Shown here piece after piece: positions 56,754-64,000 of a stretch of 64,000 nucleotides of DNA; the stretch's first letter is position 1; every line of letters starts with the position of its first letter. The stretch covers positions 62,001-126,000 of the forward strand of contig JAEQBH010006403.1 of the NCBI GenBank assembly GCA_016808115.1, in the 5' to 3' direction. The translations under genes were made by a program, and so were the position numbers. The notes beneath the pieces were generated by a model. The model did no database searches and was not told the DNA's origin. It saw only the letters and a list, made by a program, of their open reading frames with translations. The stretch comes from Tetrastigma voinierianum. Taxonomy: Eukaryota > Streptophyta > Magnoliopsida > Vitales > Vitaceae.

Positions 56754-57883
56754 TGATGAGTTTTAAAAAGCGGCTAAGTATTATCTTCGCGTCGTCTGCA
56801 TTTCTGTTTATTTTAAGTAATTTTATAGTTTTGTGACTAGAATACGAGTTGATGTCTTTTGTGAATGCAGAGCATTGGGGTGAAAGAGTAGCAACGAGAA
56901 GCGGATTTAGACAAATGGGAACAAAGGCGATGAAATTAGCATCCCGCGTCGCGGCGTCTCCGTGTGACGATCTCCACCTGTGACGTCCGTCGCCCAGCGT
57001 CCCTACTGTCAGCGGCGTCACCACGTGTGACGTCATTTAATACGCCCTCGTCATTAAACCAGTTCAGGGCTCGGAAAAGCGGGAGATCGGAAGGCGCACG
57101 ACGAGTACGGGTTTCGAAGCGGTGACGATTCGAGTGCGGACATGCGCTTTTCATTTTGGATATTTTCGGATTTTAGAACAATGTTTTCTTTATTAAGCAG
57201 TTTGCTTGTTTTTCTTTCATTATGTTCTAGATCTCTTTTCTAGGTTACGTAAAACCACATCCTGACGATGGATTAAAGTTTGACACTTTATTAATTAATT
57301 GTTATTAATTTGTATCTCTCTATATTTGCATTTCAATTATATGATAGCGTCGACCAATGTTATAATCACCTTTGGAATCGAGATTCGAGAGATGAGGGTA
57401 TTCAGGGATCTGGGGAGAGTAGCCTTTAGCCGATTCGGTTAATAGAGATATTCAGGAACTGAAGGTGGTATTTGGGTTAGAACACTTAAGCATTTGAATG
57501 CAGTCGAGATGAGATATACTCGATTCTGTTATTCGAGATAGGCGGATATCGCCGAGAGAGGATATCTTGTAGGCAAGATCACCTCACGATTGACATAATG
57601 CAGATAGATTGAATAACGATATCTTTGGTAAAGTAATCTATTGAGCGTGATGGGAGATTTAACCTGGCGTCCACCTGATTAATTCACTAGAATCCAATAG
57701 TTTAGTTGCGGTGTCCTTGTAGTTTTACTCTGAATCTTTATTCGGATATTGCTCCCGGCAGAACCTCGCAGTCAATTTTTCCTGTGGATGATATCCGTAC
57801 TTTAAGTACACTATATTACTTGGAAATTTCTGCGCGTGTGCGCATTTAGGCATTCATTTTATGCAGCGGTTTCGGCTTTGTCA
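56754..57883 (+). repeat. 5' LTR of the right-end Athila-like element
   Basis: It starts TGATGAGTTTTAAAA and ends TTGTCA. It shares the family's GC-rich block with CGTCGCGGCG and TGACGTC words (56940-57035) and the conserved TTTTCGGATTTTAGAACAAT stretch (57165). Confidence 0.85.
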
Positions 57884-57890
57884 GAGTTTT

Positions 57891-57908
57891 GGGCGTGGAT
57901 TGTAGGGA
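57891..57908 (+). other. Primer-binding site, tRNA-Asp type (degraded)
   Basis: GGGCGTGGATTGTAGGGAAG lies 7 bases after the LTR end and corresponds to GGCGCCGTTGCCGGGGAAGG with several changes. The same place in the left-end element is better preserved. Confidence 0.6.
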
Positions 57909-58145
57909 AGGTTTAAATTGATATAGAGAAGTGAGCACATAGATAATATTACGTTTCTTTACTTTTGTTATTTTTACAGTAGAGGTAATTGGGTTTGTTG
58001 GTTGTGTGTGTTATTGCGGTCTGATTTCGGTGGAGTACATGCGCTGACAAAACCCGAATTAATCAACACTTGTGTGATCAAAAGCGAAGAACTTCTACAG
58101 TTCGCAGGAAACGAGAGAACGAACATAGCGAGAACTTCAATAGTC

Positions 58146-59460
58146 ATGGAAAACTTGAAGAAACGAGATTTTGGTGTTGAGTAATGAACCACGAGAGCGA
58201 AATAGAATCAGCGCCCGGTGTTTGCTCTGACGGGCAGTCATACATGCTATTAGATGAGTTTGTTTTACCACCAGCAGTTGTTCGAACATGGCCCGTCGAG
58301 TGGCCGCCAATTCAACAAACAATTCAATTGAAGTCGATCCACCTGATCTGGTCTTTCGGAACATATTGTTCCATGGGTACCCACGAGAACCGAACATGCA
58401 TTTGACTAACTTCCTCGAAGTTCTGCGATACCATCGAAATAAGCAGATTCGCGAAGAAGCTCTAAGATTACGGTTATTCCTTTCGAAACCGGGGATAGAG
58501 CTGACATTGGCTAACGATCGACCAAGCCGGACTCCATTACTACATGGAGCGAGTTGGTACAAAAGTTCCCGACCAAGTTCTTTCCACCTTGAAGATTGCA
58601 CAACGTGCAGAGATCATCGTTCCCAGTCAGCTGGGGAGAATGCGGCGGAGGCATGGGACGGGTTCCATGAATTGTGCGGAAGTGTCACCAGGCTAACGGA
58701 TGGATCTGAGTCCACACCTTCTCTGATAGTGCAGAAATACAGAACAATGATAGATGCCTCGGTGGAGGATCATTGATGAAGAGAAACCACGAGACCGGCG
58801 TATGAGTTGGAAGATCTTTTAACCAGCACTAATCGGTGGCCTAGAGAGAAGGCTACACCGATCAAACCACCGTGGAGTAACCTGAGCCAATCTGATCCTC
58901 AGCAATCTGGTAAATCGTAGTAGCTCGGTGACTAAGCAATTTGAATAAATGACGAGGAACAACACATGCCATGAGACCACTCCATGGGAGTTGTGTGGGT
59001 CTGTGGAGGGGACAGCATAGTAGTGTGGGATGTCAGTCAGGAAACCTGAGTGGAAACCAGAAGCCAGTATGTGTCAGGTTGGTCGAGAATCGACCACGGC
59101 CCGGCAAGGATTTGTATGGAAACAACTACCAGAATCAAAATCAAGGCCAAGGGTGGCATACTAATCAGAACCAGAATAATCAAAACAACCAAGGGTATGG
59201 ATGGCGGAACAATCAGAACAATATGCCATCAAACCGAGCTAATGAACCACCCGCGAAGAAAATTTGGATTTATAGCTGCAGCACGAGATATTAGCCGCAT
59301 TCCGCGTTCATGAACGAGACTAAGGCGAACATGCAGCAACAAGCAACCCAGTTGAACAATCAAGCAGCACAATTGAGAAGTTTGGAGGTTCAAATGGGGC
59401 CAAATGTGGTAATCTGTTGGCGGAGAAGCGATTAGGATCATTACCCGAAGCAGAATTCGG
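58146..59460 (+). pseudogene. Athila-like gag, frameshifted
   Basis: The ATG at 58146 (MENLKKRDFGVE, then a stop) is the same start as in the left-end element. Capsid sequence follows in other frames: HLTNFLEVLRYHRNK (58397-58441), ALRLRLF (58461-58480) and an AEAWDGFHEL piece corresponding to the EAWERFK motif (58648-58675). RTMIDASVE lies near 58744-58770. The C-terminal part is asparagine/glutamine-rich (59120-59225, NQNNQNNQGYGW). A QLNNQAAQLRSLEVQMG stretch (59346-59397) follows. Gag forms the particle. At least five frame changes prevent a full product. Confidence 0.75.
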
Positions 59461-59699
59461 GTAAACCTAGAGGAGAAGGAAAAGAGTCTTGCAAGGCTAT
59501 CACTCTAGGAGTGGAAAGAGTTAGGAAATCCCAAAGCCGCCACTAGCGGCAGAAGGAGTGGAAATTAAGGAGCAGAACCAAAGCATCCCAGAAAGAAGGA
59601 CGGATGCAAAGCGAGGCAACAGAGATACGAGAGCAGTCAACGATAAATAAAATTGCGAGGAAGGAATAACGAAGCGAGCAAAAGCGAGGATGAACTGTC

Positions 59700-60300
59700 A
59701 TACAGATTCCGTATCCTCGGGGTGGAAGAAGGTAAGTTGGAGAAGCGGGTTTACAAAGTTTCTTGACATCGCGAAAACTACATATTAACATACCCTTTTG
59801 GAAGCATTAGAATATCTGATTATGTGAAATTTATAGAAAAGATCTTGTAGTAGAAGAAATTGGAAAGTGCAGGTTATTGCCTTAGCGGGGAATGCGGTGC
59901 CATCCTGCGAAAAGAAGCTTCCGAGAGCGGATCAGTTAAATTTGCTATCTTAGTTCTCTGGGGAATCGGATATCGGGAAAAGCCTTATGTGACTTGGGAG
60001 CGAGCATCAACTTGATGCCACTCTCGATGTTTAAAAGGCTAAAGTTGGGAGAACCAAAATCGACTACAATCAGCTTGCAACTTGCAGACAGGTCCTACCA
60101 ACATCCTCGAGGTATAGTCGAAAATGTGCTAGTAAAAGTTGGTAAGTTCGTCCTTCCAGCAGACTTTGTTATCACGGACATGGGAAGGCGGCTGGTCTCC
60201 ATCATACTTAGTAGACCTTTCTAGCCCGCGAGGCTTCGAGATCAATGTCTGAAGGTGAACTCAAACTAAAGGTCAAGGAGACGAGATCACTTTCCATGTT
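59700..60300 (+). pseudogene. Athila-like aspartic protease region
   Basis: VPYPQR-like sequence (about 59700-59725) and KFLD(I) near 59755 lead in. The best preserved part is 59985-60224: DLGASINLMPLSMFKRL with the catalytic Asp-Leu-Gly-Ala, then TTISLQLADRSYQHPRGIVE and a VLVKVGKFVLPADFVI string, ending near the SRPF box. Beyond 60240 a SEGELKLKVKE piece corresponds to the segment just before RT. The protease would process the gag-pol precursor. Confidence 0.8.
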
Positions 60301-60479
60301 TTCCAACCCACGAAGCGCGCGGATGGCCGATCGAATGAGTATCTACGCGACTTCATTACGGAGTTTGCAAGACGATGCGAAAAACTTCAGGGATAAGCCT
60401 ATGACTGCACAGAAAGACACCGAGAAGGGCAAGGGTGTGAGCAGGAAGAATATTTCATCCACAGCCAGACATGGGGTGT

Positions 60480-60640
60480 GGGCATTATAGGGGATGCATA
60501 AGCATTTCCCGAGTTCCTTCTATTCATGTCACATTGAGTTTCGGAAATTCGTCGAGCTAGCGACGTAAACATAGCGGCTTCTTGGGAAGCGGCAAGTGTT
60601 CTAAAACTTTGTTTTTTTTTTAGTTTCGTTCCTATTGTTG
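60480..60640 (+). other. Deletion junction replacing RT, RNase H and integrase
   Basis: Protease-side sequence gives way within about 100 bases to GTCGAGCTAGCGACGTAAAC (60551-60570) and a CTTCTTGGGAAGCGGCAAG stretch. This is the non-coding motif normally found just after Athila pol. Roughly 3 kb of enzyme-coding sequence expected here is absent. Confidence 0.65.
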
Positions 60641-60791
60641 TTTTCGACAATTTTTGATTTCATTTGTATCCATGATCAGTGTTCTATTTGTTAGTTTAAT
60701 TTCGAGAGCGGAAGTGGCAGGTTGAGCTTGCAGTGTTCAAAGTCAGAAGGGAAGTTTACATGTGGAGAGTTCTCGAAAAATTGGGTGTTAG

Positions 60792-60799
60792 TATATAAA
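60792..60799 (+). promoter_or_regulatory. Candidate internal TATA box ahead of the third ORF
   Basis: TATATAAA lies between the pol junction and the extra ORF. It is followed by a GC-rich array, a C/T-rich leader with CCCTAGCTCCC (61199) and a donor-like CAACGTAAGT at 61293-61302. The same octamer occurs at 25496-25503 (minus strand) in the other element. Confidence 0.4.
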
Positions 60800-60819
60800 T
60801 CTCTTGGGAGACCTTCTTG

Positions 60820-61140
60820 CCCGCGTCGCGGCGTGAGATTTCAACGTCAGCGGCGTCATTTTTTGAAGCTCTCACGTCGCGTCGCGGCGTGTAATTTTCC
60901 GCACGTCGCCCCGACGTCAAAATTTCATCTCCTTTGCCACGTCGCGGCGTGGATTTCTCCGTTGCGGCGTCATTTTAACACTCTCCTACGTCGCGTCGCG
61001 GCGTGTATTTTCCGCGTCGCGGCGTCAATTTACTGTAAGCCTGCGTCGCGTCGCGGCGTCATACTCCCGCGTCGCGGCGTTGCCTAAATAAAGCTCTACA
61101 TCCGCGTCGCGGCGTGACCCGCCGCGTCAGCGGCGTGGCG
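60820..61140 (+). repeat. Array of CGTCGCGGCGT words
   Basis: About fifteen to twenty copies of the CG-dense word CGTCGCGGCGT or variants (CGTCAGCGGCGT, CACGTCGCGTCGCGGCGTG) occur at irregular spacing. They are separated by short AT-rich or CT-rich pieces. The related word CGTCGCGACG occurs in the family's LTRs. Confidence 0.8.
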
Positions 61141-61550
61141 CGACAACCCAAGAATAGCTCGTTTTGGCTCTTCACCTCCCACACCTTCCTCCTTGAGCCC
61201 TAGCTCCCTGCATCCCGGCCTTCTGCCGGCTGTCGAGCTCCCATCCTGCGTCGGAACTCTCCCCTCTTTGACCCTTTGTCGGGCTCGTAGGCCAACGTAA
61301 GTCACCCTCTTTGGCCGGTTTTTGGGTCATAGTGGCATTTCCACCAGCGTGCCCGTTCTAGCTTAGGTCACCGATGGTTAGGGTTCATTGTGTGTTTTTA
61401 GTGTGATCTAGAGGTCTTTTAGGAATCCGTTTAAGTTAGGCCCAGGTTTCTAGGGTCTTTGAGTCCTATTTAGGTTTTGTTTAGTCATTAGGTAGTTATT
61501 TGGTCGATTTTTTTAGTGCATTAGGTGTTAGGAGTTTTGCCTAGGTCGAT

Positions 61551-62530
61551 ATGCGCGAGAGGCGAAGTGCACCTTGCCAGTCGGCCAATGAGGACCCAGG
61601 CTCCCGATTCGACATCTCGCGGTTTGTAAATGTGAGTCTTTGCTTAGGCGGTTTTGGCACAATTTAAAAACCTTCGTTAAATTCAAGGGTTTCATCACCC
61701 AGATGATTTCTTTTCGAGCGCCGGTGCGGCGGGGTGAAGCGCTATGCCGACCTCTCGTCGGCCGGCGATGGCGTGGTCGAGAATTTTAAGCCAGCCTCGC
61801 TTCCCGTGTCCTCGAAAAGGTCGGTGCGAGGTGCGATGATGACACCGGTCTTGGTCGATCAATAGCTCTATGGCCTAGGCATGTCCCGCCAGTGGTTCGC
61901 TGATCAGCTCGCGGGCGTCAGGCTACCATGGTCGACCGTATTGACCCGAAGGCGGGGTGATGGAGGATCAACGGTCGCAGACCCGTGCGGTCGATTGAGG
62001 CCAAGCATTTGGCTGCATTCCCAAGGTTTGGCACCGTATTTCATCACTTAGCGTCTTATCCAGGCGGCGAATGTGTGGTGACCGCCCGGCGTTCCACGCC
62101 TTGCCCATTATCGGGACGCCCACCATTCGATGTAGGGCAAGTTATAGGATGCGATCCTCCACAACGAGATCTCGAAAATGAACACAGGACACCCTTTTCT
62201 AATAATGACATGCAAACAAGCTGGGGTGCCACTGGGCGACAAGCGACACTTGGCTCCACTGATAAAAGCCATATCATCAAGCGGGACACACGGTGTCCAT
62301 ATTGAGGACCTATGATTTAGGGTCATGAGCCCTCGGACGGGGCAGGCTTTATGATGTCGGGCTCGTTATGGATCCTGGCGATCAAGGAGACCTTAACTTG
62401 ATCGTCGACCACCTCCACCGCCCACCCAGCTGACCACATGCGGCCACTCCTCTAGTCCTTCACGAATCTTGAGACCCGGTGCTCAGCTCAGGCGTTTTAG
62501 CGCTACGGGATGAGACCGGGAGCCGCGAGT
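61551..62530 (+). pseudogene. Putative plant transposon protein ORF (PF20167-like)
   Basis: Aligned with 28469-29500: the ATG at 61551 sits in the same context, and the shared pieces follow in order. They include FVNVSLCLGGFGTI-equivalent sequence near 61630, KHLAAFP-PRFGTVFHHL (62003-62049), PFDVGQVIG (62121-62150) and a DAxLENEHRTPF string (62160-62190). A proline/serine-rich tail is near 62400-62460. An ARG-xVD motif region near 61830 is shifted. The role of this domain is unknown; it is common in Athila-type and other plant elements. An intron before the ATG is suggested by GTAAGT at 61297. The frames are broken several times. Confidence 0.6.
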
Positions 62531-64000
62531 CCTAGTTACGAGGACATGGGCGTTGCGTCTTTGATATGCAGACGGTTACGGCCAATCGAGGCCATCATTC
62601 TGACGGCGGCGGTCTATCTGCGAGCGGCTCATGCGGCTCTTGGCTTTTCACCATCCACCACCGCCTCCACCGCAGTGATATTCAGGGGAGTTCCCGTACC
62701 CTCTATGTTTTTATTTTGCCAGTGGGGACACTGGATATTTTGTTTGGGGGGAGGGAGTTGGTGATCGGGTATTATGTTTTTGTGTTTTGTTTATTGTTGT
62801 GTTGGTTTTTAGTAGTATGTAGTCTTTTTAGTTGTGTTTTGTTTTTAGTTGTGTTTTGTTTTTAGTATTGCATACAGTTAGTGGTGGTGTTTAGATTTAG
62901 TTTTGGTTTATTTTGCATCGCACTTTCATGTTGATGGGTCAGGTGTTAGTTGTTTGCGTGTGTTTTAGGACAAATTTTTTTGCATGTAGTGATTGCATAC
63001 ATGTGTGCCATGTTGAAAATTGAGGATCAATTTTGGATTGATTCACTATAAACTTGTTCAAATCGCTACATCTACTTGATGCTCGGTAGTAGGTTTGAAT
63101 AATTGAAAGGGCTAGTGAATCAATCGTTAGTCAAAACCGATTCTCGAAAACCTGTCGGCTCGCGCCAGCTGAAGTGACTTCAGTATGCATAAGTGCCGAA
63201 CCAACTACTAAAGTTCGATCCAGCTTTAGGGAGATTAACCATTTGAGTGATGGGACACCTAATTAAAGAGGATTGCCGTATTTTGACCAAAAGAGAAAAT
63301 ACAAAACAATAGAAAAAGAAAAAAGAAAAGAAAAATGACAAAATAGGTATATGCATAGGAATAAATGAGATCATCAATCGAGTCAAGACACGATCGGGGG
63401 CCTATCAAAGCCTAATGTCTGACAATGGCCCGGGAGTCATTGACTTCCTTGCCTAGTTACATGGGACCGAGAAGATGGATCGTTCACGCAACCTAGGGCC
63501 ATGTCGAGTTTGGTTGGTGTTAGGGGTGAAGTTTGAAGGAATTTAATGCGGTGCCCATAACCAGCGGTGGGAGTCACCAATGGATCCCCCTCTGGGAACC
63601 TTAGCTAAAACTAGGTCTTCTTCCATATTGTTTTAGGTACGTAGGAAATTTCTAAGTATGAGGACATGAATAAATGGGTGCGTTCCTATCCTTTTCTAGT
63701 TGGCTTCTTCCAAATAGGTGAGTTGAACTTAAGTTTGGGGGTATCGGAACTGGCGTATGCGAAGTCACTCATTATAAGCTGCAGCCCAGGGATTTTTGGG
63801 AAGGCTAGTGAACACCATGGGATTTGATGCACTAGTCAGTTTCACCTATCTCAATCGAATTTACCGAAAGTCAAATATCTGTATGCCTTTACTGAACATT
63901 GAGCAAAACAGTGGGTATGTGAGTCAATCCAAATTGATCCCCTATTTTTCAACAGGTGCATCACTGTAGTAGTGTGAGTTACATTTTGTCGTGTGTGTGT
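62531..64000 (+). other. 3' non-coding part of the right-end element
   Basis: It contains GGGGACACTGG and TTTGGGGGGAGGG (62725-62757), GTTTTGTTTTTAG repeats (62830-62865), an A-rich run (63290-63345) and AAGTTTGGGGGTATC (63733-63747). All are alignable with 29690-30900. No gene is present; the final polypurine tract and LTR lie beyond the window. Confidence 0.6.

Larger units (their letters stand above)
56754..64000 (+). mobile_element. Athila-like non-autonomous element, nearly complete (runs off right edge)
   Basis: The order is LTR, tRNA-Asp PBS, gag, protease, a junction with no RT or integrase, a CGTCGCGGCGT array, the plant-transposon-protein ORF and a long 3' non-coding region. Alignment of 63890-64000 with 30780-30900 places the missing 3' LTR about 60-100 bp beyond the window. 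It is the same family as the elements at 1-1536 and 27200-32062. Confidence 0.85.

Overview
The window looks like a repeat-packed stretch of a flowering-plant nuclear genome, probably a eudicot. It holds Ty1/copia, Ty3 chromovirus and Athila-type Ty3 LTR retrotransposons, plant primer-binding sites (initiator tRNA-Met and tRNA-Asp types), fragments of hAT and CACTA DNA transposons, and one spliced plant gene of the HMA (heavy-metal-associated) isoprenylated-protein type. I saw no bacterial genes, rRNA, tRNA or CRISPR array. The species cannot be named from this sequence alone.

Layout, left to right. (1) 1-1536 is the 5' end of a minus-strand Athila-like element (LTR, tRNA-Asp PBS, first codons of gag) that runs off the left edge. 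It sits in the 5' LTR of a Tekay-type chromovirus spanning 1537-17807. (2) The chromovirus 3' LTR (7001-9057 and 16770-17807) is split by a complete copia element, 9058-16769. (3) At 17808 the sequence enters the gag of an older copia element. It reads through protease and integrase to the start of reverse transcriptase at 20790, stops, and resumes in the same RT at 35057, ending with RNase H and a polypurine tract near 36343. (4) The 14.3 kb between these halves is a minus-strand Athila-like element (20791-35056), itself interrupted within gag by a small plus-strand Athila-family derivative (27200-32062). (5) 36600-56753 is the least repetitive part. It carries the HMA gene (exons from 38546) broken in its last exon by a small chromovirus (39476-44540), a second decayed copy of that gene (50737-52470), a BED zinc-finger scrap of a hAT transposase, a CACTA-like terminus, and AT-rich spacer. 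(6) 56754-64000 is a plus-strand Athila-like element with LTR, gag and protease, no RT or integrase, and an extra ORF of the plant-transposon-protein type. It leaves the right edge about 100 bp before its expected 3' LTR.

Nearly every transposon ORF is broken by small frameshifts and stops. LTR pairs share long identical stretches separated by short blocks of mismatch, so part of the apparent decay may be consensus error rather than age. The coding calls for these elements are therefore listed as pseudogenes, identified from short conserved motifs that remain readable across frames. The only gene with a non-transposon role is the HMA protein, which would be a membrane-tethered metal-binding protein related to rice Pi21. 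The retrotransposon insertion removes its C-terminal prenylation box.
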